This document shows, piece by piece, positions 1-9,018 of a stretch of 64,000 nt of DNA. The stretch is from Candidatus Competibacter denitrificans Run_A_D11 (GTDB taxonomy: Bacteria; Pseudomonadota; Gammaproteobacteria; Competibacterales; Competibacteraceae): assembly GCF_001051235.1 (NCBI RefSeq), contig NZ_CBTJ020000033.1, positions 1 through 64,000 of the forward strand. Direction: 5' to 3'. Numbering within the stretch: the first letter of the stretch is position 1; each line of letters begins with the position of its first letter. Under the pieces are notes generated by a model. It did no database searches. It saw nothing but the letters and a program-made list of their open reading frames with translations, and had not been told where the DNA came from. The position numbers and the translations under genes are program-made.

Positions 1-349
1 GATAAACTATATTTTTTATCAGAACCCCACTGTTTAAAAAAGTAGGCCAAAGAAACACTAAAAAGATAAAGCCAGTTAAAAAATATAGAGGTGCAATACG
101 TGCTAATCTTCTTCTAAGGTAAATTTTGTAAAAATCGCTCCCATAGTTTTTAAACAACTGTAATGCGGCTAATGTAATCAAAAAACCACTGATTACAAAA
201 AATAGATCAACGCCTAACCAGCCAATACGAAACCAAAGTAACGGCCCCTCCACAGGAAAGTTTTTCCAAGGGAAAAATTCAATAACATGATAGACCAAAA
301 CCGATAGAGCAGCAAAAGCGCGCAATAAATTAATGTTATCGAAATACAT
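1..349 (-). CDS. Acyltransferase 3 family membrane protein (OafA-like), partial, cut by window edge
   Basis: Only the first ~116 codons lie in the window. The N-terminus begins MYFDNINLLRAFAALSVLVY and continues with the segment GVDLFFVISGFLIT, the hallmark start of integral-membrane O-acyltransferases (acyltransferase 3, PF01757), followed by an Arg-rich stretch ending LARIAPLY. These proteins move acetyl or other acyl groups to extracytoplasmic glycans. An AGGAG sequence sits about 10 bases before the ATG. The DNA is far more AT-rich than the rest of the window, which suggests acquisition or the edge of a surface-polysaccharide island. It is divergent from opgG; in E. coli the glucan succinyltransferase gene opgC, of the same superfamily, is also divergent from opgGH. 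The sequence looks more OafA-like than OpgC-like, so a role in glucan decoration is only inferred from position. Confidence 0.8.
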   Translation of the reverse strand, partial: MYFDNINLLRAFAALSVLVYHVIEFFPWKNFPVEGPLLWFRIGWLGVDLFFVISGFLITLAALQLFKNYGSDFYKIYLRRRLARIAPLYFLTGFIFLVFLWPTFLNSGVLIKNIVY

Positions 350-545
350 TTAAAAACTACTCCTACTTAACATCAAAATCCCATCTGATTCCCAGTCAAT
401 TAAAACATAAAATTTCGTATCCCAACATCTCTGGAAGAAAGTTACATTGCGATTCTCTTCTTTGGCTTTATTTCTTTCATAGGCGGGAGCACTTCATTTC
501 TTCCAGATTTTTTAGTGATTGCTCGAAGTAGTTAGCACAACAATA

Positions 546-2174
546 ATGGATTGTTTTAAACTGTATCCCAAATCTCACGGATCACCACACCGACGGAGCC
601 GTAACCCCGTGAACTTTCGAATTTTAATGAGCTTTCTCTTGTTGGCGGGCGTCTTCTGTTGTCCGGTGGCAAGCTCCGGCGCGCCCAACGTACCTGAAGC
701 CACGCCGACCACGACACCACCCCCGAAGCGGTTTAATTTTGCCGATGTTCGACGTCGTGCCGAAGTGCTGGCTACCCAACCCTTCCAGGAAACAGGCACC
801 AACCTACCCGATTTCCTCGCCAAGCTAAACTACGACCAGTATCGGGATATTCGCTTTAGGGCCGAGAAAACCCTATGGCGAGATGCTGGACTACCCTTCG
901 AAATTCAGTTCGCCCCGCTCGGCTTCCTCTTCAACCGACAAGTCGCCATCAATATCGTCGCCGATGGTGACAGCAAGCCGGTTGAGTACACCAACGACCT
1001 GTTCGATTACGGCCACAATCAAGTGCCCGATAACCTGCCCAAGGATTTGGGATTTGCCGGTTTCAAGGTGCTCTATCCCCTACACACCGACAGCCATTAC
1101 GACGAAGTGGCCGTTTTCCTCGGCGCCAGCTATTTTCGTGCCGTCGGCCAAGGCCAAAACTACGGCCTATCCGCGCGGGGTCTCGCCCTCGACACCGGTC
1201 TGCCCAAACCCGAAGAATTTCCCTATTTTCGTGAGTTCTGGCTGGAAAAACCGGGTAAGGATGCCACCGAACTCACGGTTTATGCCCTGCTGGACAGCCA
1301 GAGTGTCACCGGTGCTTACCGTTTTGCCATCAAACCAGGTGTGGCCACCCAAATGGAGGTCAAAGCGAGCATTTTCGCGCGCAACAAAGTCCAGAAATTC
1401 GGCGTAGCGCCTTTAACCAGCATGTTCTTCCATGGTGCTCTCAACGAGCGGTTCTTCGATGATTTCCGCCCCCAAGTCCATGACTCGGACGGCCTGTTGC
1501 TCGCTAGCGGCAATGGCGAATGGATCTGGCGACCACTCAACAATCCGGCGCGGCTGCGCATCAGCGCCTACCAGGACAACAATCCGCGGGGCTTTGGCTT
1601 GTTGCAGCGTGACCGCAGCTTCGATAACTATCAAGATCTGGAGGCACGCTACCAAATCCGGCCCAGCATTTGGGTGGAACCGCTGGGCGAATGGGGCAAA
1701 GGCTCGATACAGTTGATCGAGATTCCCAGTGACGCCGAGCGCTACGACAATATCGCTGCGTTTTGGGTCCCGGAAAAACCCGTCGAAACCGGCCAGCAAC
1801 TGGAGTTCAGCTATCGCCTTTCCTTTTTCCTTGATCTACCGACCCTATCACCCGGCGGTCGGACGCTGGCCAGCCGAATCGGCGCCGGCGGAGCGGGCGA
1901 TCTTAATCCCGAAATTCGGCGATTTGTGATCGATTTCAGCGGTGAGACGCTTGCCAAACTGGCGGAAAATACGCCGGTGCAAGCTATCGTTAGCGCTTCC
2001 GCCGGTCAGATTCAAAACGTCGTGGTCCATAAAAACGCCCACAGTAACGGGTGGCGTTTATCCTTCGAACTGCTGCCCCAAGGGGTTGATCGATCCGAGC
2101 TGCGTTGTTTTCTCAAGCTTGGCAACGACGTGCTGACCGAAACCTGGAGCTACCAGTGGACCGTAGCAAAATAA
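546..2174 (+). CDS. opgG: Periplasmic glucan biosynthesis protein OpgG (MdoG)
   Basis: About 542 residues, matching the OpgG/OpgD family of periplasmic proteins needed to make osmoregulated periplasmic glucans. Family segments include KDLGFAGFKVLYPL, FLGASYFRAVG, GLSARGLALDTG, EFPYFREFWLEKP, GVAPLTSMF, NGEWIWRPLNNP and RGFGLLQRDR. A hydrophobic stretch near residues 28-44 after a basic N-terminus looks like a Sec signal peptide with a long n-region. The ATG used here has no clear ribosome binding site; an upstream TTG nine codons earlier and an internal ATG at 627 remain possible. The next gene starts inside its 3' end, so the two are probably translationally coupled. It differs from the second family member near 58.7 kb, which carries a twin-arginine signal. 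Confidence 0.93.
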   Translation: MDCFKLYPKSHGSPHRRSRNPVNFRILMSFLLLAGVFCCPVASSGAPNVPEATPTTTPPPKRFNFADVRRRAEVLATQPFQETGTNLPDFLAKLNYDQYRDIRFRAEKTLWRDAGLPFEIQFAPLGFLFNRQVAINIVADGDSKPVEYTNDLFDYGHNQVPDNLPKDLGFAGFKVLYPLHTDSHYDEVAVFLGASYFRAVGQGQNYGLSARGLALDTGLPKPEEFPYFREFWLEKPGKDATELTVYALLDSQSVTGAYRFAIKPGVATQMEVKASIFARNKVQKFGVAPLTSMFFHGALNERFFDDFRPQVHDSDGLLLASGNGEWIWRPLNNPARLRISAYQDNNPRGFGLLQRDRSFDNYQDLEARYQIRPSIWVEPLGEWGKGSIQLIEIPSDAERYDNIAAFWVPEKPVETGQQLEFSYRLSFFLDLPTLSPGGRTLASRIGAGGAGDLNPEIRRFVIDFSGETLAKLAENTPVQAIVSASAGQIQNVVVHKNAHSNGWRLSFELLPQGVDRSELRCFLKLGNDVLTETWSYQWTVAK

Positions 2175-2665
2175 GCACGGGACACCACTATCTGGCGCCA
2201 CCCGTCGCTGCACCGTCGAGTGAGTTGCTGTTCGGTCGGCTTGGAGCCTACTGGCAAACCCTGGGAGTGACTGATCCGGCCCAGGTACAAGCGCTGACTG
2301 AACAAGTGTTGCGGCGCGCGGCCGAGCTTCCAGAGACTCCAGCACTCGATCCGTTGGCGCGGGCGCTGATGGTCTGTGGGGATCTGTTGGATGAGTGGCT
2401 AGCACGGGTGCTCGAACTGCCCCGCCCCTCACGGCAACTGGCTGCCGCCCGCGCCGCGCTGCTGAGCGGTGTGGCTCCAGACTGGCCCAAAGCACTGTTT
2501 GCCCCCCCCGGTGAAGCGATGGATCATCTGCTGGACACCCTACGAGTGGCCATTGCTGAGCCAACGCCACCCCCAATAGCCAGCGCCATGCCGACCCAGC
2601 GGATCAGGTCATTTTCGCTATTGGGCTTGTTGCGCGTACTGTGGCGTAAGCTGTTTGGCGGCTGA
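2156..2665 (+). CDS. Small unknown protein encoded between opgG and opgH
   Basis: A 169-residue soluble protein, Leu/Ala/Pro-rich, that I cannot assign to a named family. It likely starts at a GTG with GGAG six bases upstream, overlapping opgG by 19 bases; an ATG start at 2105 would overlap opgG by 70 bases and is less likely. There is no signal peptide. The C-terminus has a basic amphipathic tail (SLLGLLRVLWRKLFGG) that could lie on a membrane. E. coli OpgH has a cytoplasmic N-terminal region of roughly 140 residues before its first membrane segment, whereas the OpgH encoded just downstream begins almost directly with a membrane segment. This gene could therefore supply that domain as a separate polypeptide. 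This is inference from length and position; I could not align the two by eye. Confidence 0.75.
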   Translation: MDRSKISTGHHYLAPPVAAPSSELLFGRLGAYWQTLGVTDPAQVQALTEQVLRRAAELPETPALDPLARALMVCGDLLDEWLARVLELPRPSRQLAAARAALLSGVAPDWPKALFAPPGEAMDHLLDTLRVAIAEPTPPPIASAMPTQRIRSFSLLGLLRVLWRKLFGG

Positions 2666-2693
2666 TCGACACCCCCCATCTGGAATTCACAAC

Positions 2694-4772
2694 ATGGCTA
2701 ATTCCGTTCAAACCCCGGAGCCAATCGGACATGCGCTCCGGCAGGCGGGGTTTTTCGCCCTCGTCATTTTAAGCACGCTCATCGCGCTTGGCTTGCTGGT
2801 CAGTGTGTTCCACACCGACGGCCTCAGCCCTATTGAATTGCTGCTGCTGCTCTTATACGCCATCCTGTTTTCTTGGATCTGCATTTCGTTTTGGTCGGCG
2901 TTGATGGGATTTTTCATCCTGTTGTTTGGCCGTGACCGTTGGGCCATTTCCCGGCAACCCGGTACGTCGCCTGATCCGACCGCACCGCCACCGCGTACCG
3001 CGATCCTAATGCCGATCTATAACGAGGACTCGCAACGGGTCTTCGCTGGCTTGCGGGCTACCCATCAATCCTTGGTGGACACCGGCCAAAGCGACGGTTT
3101 CGACTTTTTTATTTTGAGCGATACCAGAGACCCGGACGTGTGGGTCGAAGAGGAACTGCGTTGGCAGGATATGGTCCGCGCTCTGGATGGCAAGGGGCGG
3201 ATCTTTTATCGAAATCGGCCGGAAAACACCAGTCGCAAAACCGGCAATCTGGAAGATTTTTGCACGCGCTGGGGTGGCCATTACCGCTACATGATCGTCC
3301 TGGATGCCGACAGCATCATGAAAGGCAGCACACTGGTCGAGATGGTACGCCTGATGGAAAACCATCCGGGCGTCGCCCTAATCCAAACGCCGCCGGTGCC
3401 GGTCAACCGTGAATCCCTGTTTGCCCGCATCCTGCAATTCGCCGGTGGTATTTATGGACGCATGTTCACCGCTGGCCTGAACTATTGGCAGTTGGGTGAA
3501 AGCAACTACTGGGGCCACAACGCGATTATTCGGATTCAGCCATTTCTCGATCACTGCGGCCTACCCAAACTGTCAGGCCGTGAACCGTTTGGCGGCGAAA
3601 TTCTCAGCCACGATTTTGTGGAAGCCGCCCTGTTGCGGCGAGCCGGTTGGGAGGTGTGGCTAGCCTACGATCTGGACGGCAGCTACGAGGAAATCCCGCC
3701 AACGCTGATCGACTACGCCAAGCGCGACCGCCGCTGGTGCCAGGGCAATATGCAGCATCTGCGATTGGCAGTGTCGCGCGGCCTCAACGGTATTAGCCGT
3801 CTGCATTTCATCATGGGGGTGATGTCCTATGCGGCCTCGCCACTCTGGCTGCTCTTCCTGGTCGCTACGGGTGTTGACGCTTATCTGCAAACCCAACAGG
3901 AGCTGGTGTATTTCTTCGGGCAAAACTGGATGCCGGTCTGGCCGGTGTCTTTTGCTGTCGAAATGACCACCGTCCTCTTGGTCACGTTGACCATGCTGTT
4001 CTTACCCAAACTGCTGGCACTGTTGCTGCTACTCAAAGACGCGAAGTTGCTGCGCGCCTATGGCGGACTGGCGGCGGCGACCTGGAGCGTGATCCTGGAG
4101 ACGGTCTTCTCAGTGCTCACCGCTCCCGTATTGATGCTGTTTCAAACCAAATTCGTGCTGGCGATCCTGATGCGTCGTGCGGTCGGTTGGCCTCCGCAGC
4201 AACGCGGCGACCACATGACCAGCTTTAAGGAAGCCGCTTTAGCCCATGGGGGCCATACCCTGATTGGGATTGTGACCGGTGTACTCAGCTACTGGTATGT
4301 GCCAGCATTCTTTTGGTGGTTCACCCCCGTACTGGTCGGTTTGATCCTTTCGATTCCGGTCTCGATGCTCTCCAGCAGCATCGCTTTGGGCCGCCAAGCG
4401 CGTGAACTGGGTCTCTTCCTCACCCCCGAAGAAACTGAACCGCCGGCCGTGTTGCGCTATTTGGCGGAGAATCTGGAAGATGACGAGCCGGTATTGCCAG
4501 TGCTGCGCGATCAACCGCGCAGTCGTTTCGTGCAGGCTCTGACCGATCCCTACGTCAATGCTCTGCATCTTTCGCTGTTGCCAGAACGAGAGCCTCCCGG
4601 CAAGCGGCGTCGCCACTATCTAGAAGGTTTGATCCATCATTTGGAGGAGGAAGGGCCGGACAGTATGAGTGCCGCGCAAAAGCGTGATTTGATTGCCGAT
4701 CCAGAGTCGTTGCAACGCCTACACGCGCTGTTTTGGAGTCGGCCGCCAGCCGATGCGGGGGCGTTACCCTAA
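2694..4772 (+). CDS. opgH: Glucan beta-glucosyltransferase OpgH (MdoH)
   Basis: A 692-residue inner-membrane family 2 glycosyltransferase that polymerises UDP-glucose into the linear backbone of osmoregulated periplasmic glucans. Membrane segments flank a cytoplasmic catalytic domain starting at RTAILMPIYNED. The donor-binding DxD lies in VLDADS (about residue 201), LSHDFVEAALLRRAGW follows, and the processive Q/RxxRW-type motif is RDRRWCQGN (about residue 343). The C-terminal third has further membrane helices and a soluble tail. It is about 150 residues shorter than E. coli OpgH because the long cytoplasmic N-terminus is missing. The ATG at 2694 is preferred over an upstream in-frame TTG because that TTG overlaps the preceding gene. 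It follows opgG and the small gene in one direction, so one operon is likely. Confidence 0.94.
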   Translation: MANSVQTPEPIGHALRQAGFFALVILSTLIALGLLVSVFHTDGLSPIELLLLLLYAILFSWICISFWSALMGFFILLFGRDRWAISRQPGTSPDPTAPPPRTAILMPIYNEDSQRVFAGLRATHQSLVDTGQSDGFDFFILSDTRDPDVWVEEELRWQDMVRALDGKGRIFYRNRPENTSRKTGNLEDFCTRWGGHYRYMIVLDADSIMKGSTLVEMVRLMENHPGVALIQTPPVPVNRESLFARILQFAGGIYGRMFTAGLNYWQLGESNYWGHNAIIRIQPFLDHCGLPKLSGREPFGGEILSHDFVEAALLRRAGWEVWLAYDLDGSYEEIPPTLIDYAKRDRRWCQGNMQHLRLAVSRGLNGISRLHFIMGVMSYAASPLWLLFLVATGVDAYLQTQQELVYFFGQNWMPVWPVSFAVEMTTVLLVTLTMLFLPKLLALLLLLKDAKLLRAYGGLAAATWSVILETVFSVLTAPVLMLFQTKFVLAILMRRAVGWPPQQRGDHMTSFKEAALAHGGHTLIGIVTGVLSYWYVPAFFWWFTPVLVGLILSIPVSMLSSSIALGRQARELGLFLTPEETEPPAVLRYLAENLEDDEPVLPVLRDQPRSRFVQALTDPYVNALHLSLLPEREPPGKRRRHYLEGLIHHLEEEGPDSMSAAQKRDLIADPESLQRLHALFWSRPPADAGALP

Positions 4773-4790
4773 GCGCTCAGGCACTCTTTC

Positions 4791-4813
4791 TAAAAACTCG
4801 CTCTATGGCGAGT
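4791..4813 (-). terminator. Rho-independent terminator of the DUF4124 gene
   Basis: On the minus strand ACTCGC pairs with GCGAGT around a 6-base loop and is followed by a TTTTA tract. The hairpin overlaps the stop codon of the DUF4124 gene and sits between it and the convergent opgH. Confidence 0.6.
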
Positions 4814-5342
4814 GCATACCATATTTCCGATAGATCTGTCGCAGTTCGGCCTTGGCAGCGCGGAGAGAGCGGGACCGGTTGGCTGGTGTTTCGACGCTTG
4901 ACGCCGACAAACGGCGGATATCGGCGTTGAGGTTGTCGATTTTTGTCTGATCCTCGTAACCGATGTAGACCGGTTCTCTGCTTTTAGCCCGGTTACGGTG
5001 GTTCGTTGGGCGGTCCAGTTCGCTGACCGAAACCCCTCGGTTGAGGGCGCGCAGCTCACGCAACCGGCGCGTAGCCCGCCTCAAATCACCCACATTATCG
5101 ATTTTGCCGGACGGCGCGGGTCGTGACGGAATATCGAGGGTTTGGGCCGATTCCGTACCGACCGGTGGTGACTGATTGCCATAATGGACTCGCCCTTCGG
5201 CATCGGTCCATTTATACACTTGCGCCTGCGCCGAGCCGTTTAAGACCAGCACAATCGCTAGGTGGCCTAGCAACGCCAGCCGCTTCCGTCGCCCCATGCG
5301 CAACGTCCCGACCACCAACGCTGTCATTCGTTTCAGCAGCAT
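4803..5342 (-). CDS. DUF4124 domain-containing exported protein
   Basis: A 179-residue protein with a long basic N-terminus, a hydrophobic segment (residues ~22-38) ending in NGSAQAQ, consistent with Sec export, then the DUF4124 signature VYKWTDAEGRVHYGNQSPP. The C-terminal half is charged, Arg-rich and helical, with a possible coiled coil (DNLNADIRRL...). DUF4124 proteins are common in Gammaproteobacteria and their function is unknown. The gene converges on opgH and carries its own terminator. The first ATG gives an unusually long signal n-region; MGRRKRLALLG at residue 17 is a plausible alternative start. Confidence 0.8.
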   Translation of the reverse strand: MLLKRMTALVVGTLRMGRRKRLALLGHLAIVLVLNGSAQAQVYKWTDAEGRVHYGNQSPPVGTESAQTLDIPSRPAPSGKIDNVGDLRRATRRLRELRALNRGVSVSELDRPTNHRNRAKSREPVYIGYEDQTKIDNLNADIRRLSASSVETPANRSRSLRAAKAELRQIYRKYGMHSP

Positions 5343-5618
5343 GTCTCTTGCCTCCCATCCAGCCCGCGTGCCAGACGTTTAGCGAAATGTTATGTTGCCT
5401 CGCCAAGAGTCACGAGATACCTCTCGACAGAGGACATCTTCCGAGCCGACTGCTCCTGCGAACAGGTTGCTAAAAAACTGGTTAATACCAGCCTTGCAGT
5501 TAATATTAAGGTGAAATTGCAGAGAGGTTGGTCAGGGTGTTACGAAAAAGCCGACAAAGTACTGCCGCTATGCAACCAGGCAATCCACCGCTCCACCGTA
5601 AGGAGCTTGTGATCGAAC

Positions 5619-8600
5619 ATGATGCGAGACTCTCTCAGGCTGAGCAAGGATAGTCCAGATATGCCAAAACACTATGAATACAACAACGCCCGCTGCCGAC
5701 TGATCTCCCTGTGGTCTTCGCGCGTGCTGCCTATCGGCCTCCTTACGGTAATCTTGTCCATGCTGCCCTTCACTATTCTCGCTGCCCCCGGCGGCACTAC
5801 TCCGGCTTCCACCATCGACCCATCTAGTGGCCGCACGCCGACCCTCTTGGATGATTTTGAAGATCTGAGCGGCTGGACGGTTGCCGTTTCCAACGGCGCC
5901 CGCCTTGAAATAGCCCAAGATACCGGCCGCAACGGCCGAGCGATGCGGCTGGATTTCGAATCGGTGGATGGTGCCAGTTGGCTGATCGCCCGCAAAACCT
6001 TTCATCTGCGCCTGCCCGATAATTATGCTTTTCACTTGTTTGCGAAAGGCAATACACCGGCTGTGGATTTCGAGTTTAAGTTGGTGGATGCCAAGCAAAA
6101 CGTCTGGTGGTATAAACAGCGAGAGCGCAAATTTTCAGACGATTGGCAGCAAATCACCGTCAAAAAGCGCCATCTGAGTTTTGCCTGGGGACCCGGTGGT
6201 GCGTTGGAAGAAGTGACCACTATTGAGTTAGCCATCGTGCCGGGCGGCGCGGCCAAAGGCTCGGTCTGGATTGATGAGCTGACGATGGAAGAACGCGAAC
6301 CGGCACATGCTTACAGCCAAAACCCGACCATCGGTGCGTCTACCACGGCTGAGGGCTACACTCCAGAAGGCATTCTCAATCCCGATCACAGCACCCATGG
6401 CTGGCACAGCGGCACGTTGGCCGAAAGCCAATGGTTGTCTCTCGATTTTCTGCGGCCCCACGAATATGGGGGGTTGGTGATCGACTGGCACCCCGACGAT
6501 TACGCCGTCAATTATGAGGTGCAGGCTTCCAATGATGGCGACGCTTGGGACACCATTTATACCGTGCGCGACGGCAACGGCCGGCGGGATTATCTCTACC
6601 TGCCGGAAGCCGAATCGCGCTACCTGCGCCTTAATCTGCAACGCAGTAGTCGGAGCCAGGGGTACGGCATCAGCCGAATTCAGGTTCAATCATACGAATT
6701 TTCGACCTCGCAGAATGGATTTTTCGAAGCACTAGCCCGCGATACCCGCCCTGGACTTTATCCCCGCTATTTTCAAGGCCAACAAGCCTACTGGACCGTG
6801 GTGGGCACCAGCGGCGATGGCAAAGAAGCGCTGCTTGGTCAAGATGGCGCCCTGGAAGTGGACAAAGGCGGCTTTAGCATTGAACCGTTCCTGTTCACAG
6901 ATGGCCGCTTGATTACTTGGGCCGACTTGGAACCGGTGCAGGATTTGGCTAACGGCTATCTGCCGATTCCTACCGTGCGCTGGGAACAGGAACACTTCTG
7001 GTTTGCCGTCACGGCCTTCACCAGCGGTAAAGCGGGTAAATCCGAGTTACACGCCCGCTACCGCATGGAGAACCTGAGCGCCCAAAGCCGCCACGTTACT
7101 CTGTTTCTGGCCGTGCGCCCGTTTCAGGTCAATCCGCCATGGCAGTCGCTCAATATGACCGGTGGCGTCTCTCCGATCCACCGTTTGAATTACGCAAATC
7201 GGCTCATCCAAGTAAACGAACCCAGCAAGGCTATTTTCGTTCTAACCAAGCCCGCCCGGTTTGGTGCAGCAGCTTTCGATCAGGGGCCGTTGACCGATTT
7301 TCTGACTGAGGGCAAATTGCCGGATCGTACCCGCGTTGAAGACCCGTTAGGTTACGCGGCAGGGGCACTGGAATACAGTTGGGATCTTGAAGCCGGCGAA
7401 GTGCGCGAGGTTTTTCTGCGTATCCCGTTCCACAGCACCGAAACCGAGCTGCCTTTGCCCCCAACCGACGCGGATGCCAGCGCTCAGGAAAATCGCTTGC
7501 TGGAACAGGCGCGGCGCGATTGGGAATCGCGGCTGGACCGAGTTGGCTTGGAGTTGCCGCCGGTTGCGCGCAAACTGGCTGATACTCTCAAAAGCAATCT
7601 CGCCTATATCCTGATCAATCGTGCCGGCCCGGCGATCCAGCCCGGTTCACGCACCTACGCCCGCTCCTGGATTCGTGATGGCGCCCTCACCTCGGCTGCT
7701 CTGCTGGGGATGGGCTATACCGAGGAAGTCAGGCAATTTCTGCTCTGGTACACCCCCTACCAGTTGGAGGACGGCAAAGTCCCCTGCTGCGTGGATGCAC
7801 GGGGCGCCGACCCGGTGCCTGAGCACGATAGTCACGGCCAGCTTATTTACGCAATCATGGAGTATTACCGCTACACCCGTGATGTCGGGTTCCTGCGCCA
7901 GATGTGGCCACATGTGGTCAAAGCGGTGGGTTATATTGAATTTCTACGTCGGCAGCGCCTCACGGAGCGTTATCGGACCAATCCGGCGGACGCCGCTTAC
8001 TGGGGGTTAGTCCCTGAATCGATCAGCCACGAAGGCTATTCCAGCCATCCGCGCCATTCTTATTGGGATAACTTTTTTATCCTACGCGGCCTGAAAGACG
8101 CAGCAACCATTGCGGTCGTACTGGGCGAAGACGAACAGGCGACCCGATTTGCCGCACTGCGTGATGCCTTCCGCAAAGATCTGTATGCGTCAATCCGCGA
8201 AACTATCAAGAACCACCAGATCGATTTCATTCCCGGCGCAGTCGAGTTGGGGGATTTCGATCCAACCTCGACCACAGTGGCCGTCGATCCGGGCGGAGAG
8301 TTAGGCCGACTACCTCAGCCCGCCTTGGATCGGACCTTCGAGCGCTACTTTGAGAACTTCCGTCGTCGTCGTGACGGTGAGGAGGAGTGGCAAGCGTATA
8401 CCCCCTATGAATGGCGGGTCGTGGGTACGCTGATCCGGCTTGGATTCCGCGACCGCGCACTGGAAGCTTTAGCATTTTTCATGGATGGCCAGCGGCCCGC
8501 TGGCTGGAATCATTGGGCTGAAGTGGTCTGGCGCGATCCCAAGATTCCGCGCTTTATCGGCGACATGCCGCACACCTGGGTCGGTTCCGACTATATCCGC

Positions 8601-8963
8601 GCGGTACGCAGTCTATTTGCCTACGAACGTGAGGCCGACCAGGCACTGGTCATCGGTGCCGGCATTCCCGCCGCCTGGGTGACCAGCCCGGAAGGAGTCA
8701 CGGTCAAACGGTTGCCGACCTGGCACGGCACGCTCAATTATCGGATGACCATGAGCGACCCAGACACCCTGCATTTGCGTTTATCCGGCGATGTGACCGT
8801 GCCCCCAGGCCGGATTATCGTGCATTCACCGCTCGACCGACCGTTGCGCGGCCTGAAAGTCAATAACCGAACGTTGGAAACCTTTACCGCGACGACCGCC
8901 ACGGTGGATCAATTTCCCGCTGAGGTAGAACTGGAATACGGTACTTCCGCACCGACTCACTAA
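5619..8963 (+). CDS. Large exported glycoside-hydrolase-like protein with CBM and F5/8-type C (discoidin) domains
   Basis: A 1114-residue modular protein. A hydrophobic signal/anchor lies at residues ~30-50. A beta-sandwich follows (about 75-215, opening LLDDFEDLSGW) like carbohydrate-binding modules. A discoidin/F5-8C domain spans about 230-355 (LNPDHSTHGWHSG, SQWLSLDFLRPHEYGGL, YEVQASNDGDAWDTIY, RYLRLNLQRSS). Next come beta-rich linker domains and an alpha-helical barrel of the six-hairpin type (about 640-1010), with YARSWIRDGALTSAALLGMG and SYWDNFFILRGL resembling catalytic barrels of rhamnosidase, amylo-glucosidase or trehalase-like enzymes. A small C-terminal beta domain ends it. Substrate is unknown; the neighbouring opgGH suggests a periplasmic or surface glucan. 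An in-frame ATG at 5661 with AAGGA upstream is an alternative start. Confidence 0.8.
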   Translation: MMRDSLRLSKDSPDMPKHYEYNNARCRLISLWSSRVLPIGLLTVILSMLPFTILAAPGGTTPASTIDPSSGRTPTLLDDFEDLSGWTVAVSNGARLEIAQDTGRNGRAMRLDFESVDGASWLIARKTFHLRLPDNYAFHLFAKGNTPAVDFEFKLVDAKQNVWWYKQRERKFSDDWQQITVKKRHLSFAWGPGGALEEVTTIELAIVPGGAAKGSVWIDELTMEEREPAHAYSQNPTIGASTTAEGYTPEGILNPDHSTHGWHSGTLAESQWLSLDFLRPHEYGGLVIDWHPDDYAVNYEVQASNDGDAWDTIYTVRDGNGRRDYLYLPEAESRYLRLNLQRSSRSQGYGISRIQVQSYEFSTSQNGFFEALARDTRPGLYPRYFQGQQAYWTVVGTSGDGKEALLGQDGALEVDKGGFSIEPFLFTDGRLITWADLEPVQDLANGYLPIPTVRWEQEHFWFAVTAFTSGKAGKSELHARYRMENLSAQSRHVTLFLAVRPFQVNPPWQSLNMTGGVSPIHRLNYANRLIQVNEPSKAIFVLTKPARFGAAAFDQGPLTDFLTEGKLPDRTRVEDPLGYAAGALEYSWDLEAGEVREVFLRIPFHSTETELPLPPTDADASAQENRLLEQARRDWESRLDRVGLELPPVARKLADTLKSNLAYILINRAGPAIQPGSRTYARSWIRDGALTSAALLGMGYTEEVRQFLLWYTPYQLEDGKVPCCVDARGADPVPEHDSHGQLIYAIMEYYRYTRDVGFLRQMWPHVVKAVGYIEFLRRQRLTERYRTNPADAAYWGLVPESISHEGYSSHPRHSYWDNFFILRGLKDAATIAVVLGEDEQATRFAALRDAFRKDLYASIRETIKNHQIDFIPGAVELGDFDPTSTTVAVDPGGELGRLPQPALDRTFERYFENFRRRRDGEEEWQAYTPYEWRVVGTLIRLGFRDRALEALAFFMDGQRPAGWNHWAEVVWRDPKIPRFIGDMPHTWVGSDYIRAVRSLFAYEREADQALVIGAGIPAAWVTSPEGVTVKRLPTWHGTLNYRMTMSDPDTLHLRLSGDVTVPPGRIIVHSPLDRPLRGLKVNNRTLETFTATTATVDQFPAEVELEYGTSAPTH

Positions 8964-8974
8964 TGGATGGTCAC

Positions 8975-8991
8975 GGTGGCAGGATGCCACC
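8975..8991. terminator. Possible bidirectional hairpin between convergent genes
   Basis: GGTGGCA and TGCCACC form a 7-bp perfect stem around GGA in the 55-base gap between two converging genes. There is no T-run on either side, so intrinsic termination is uncertain. Confidence 0.3.
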
Positions 8992-9018
8992 TCGCCGCAA
9001 ACCGGTAGCCGGATTCAC

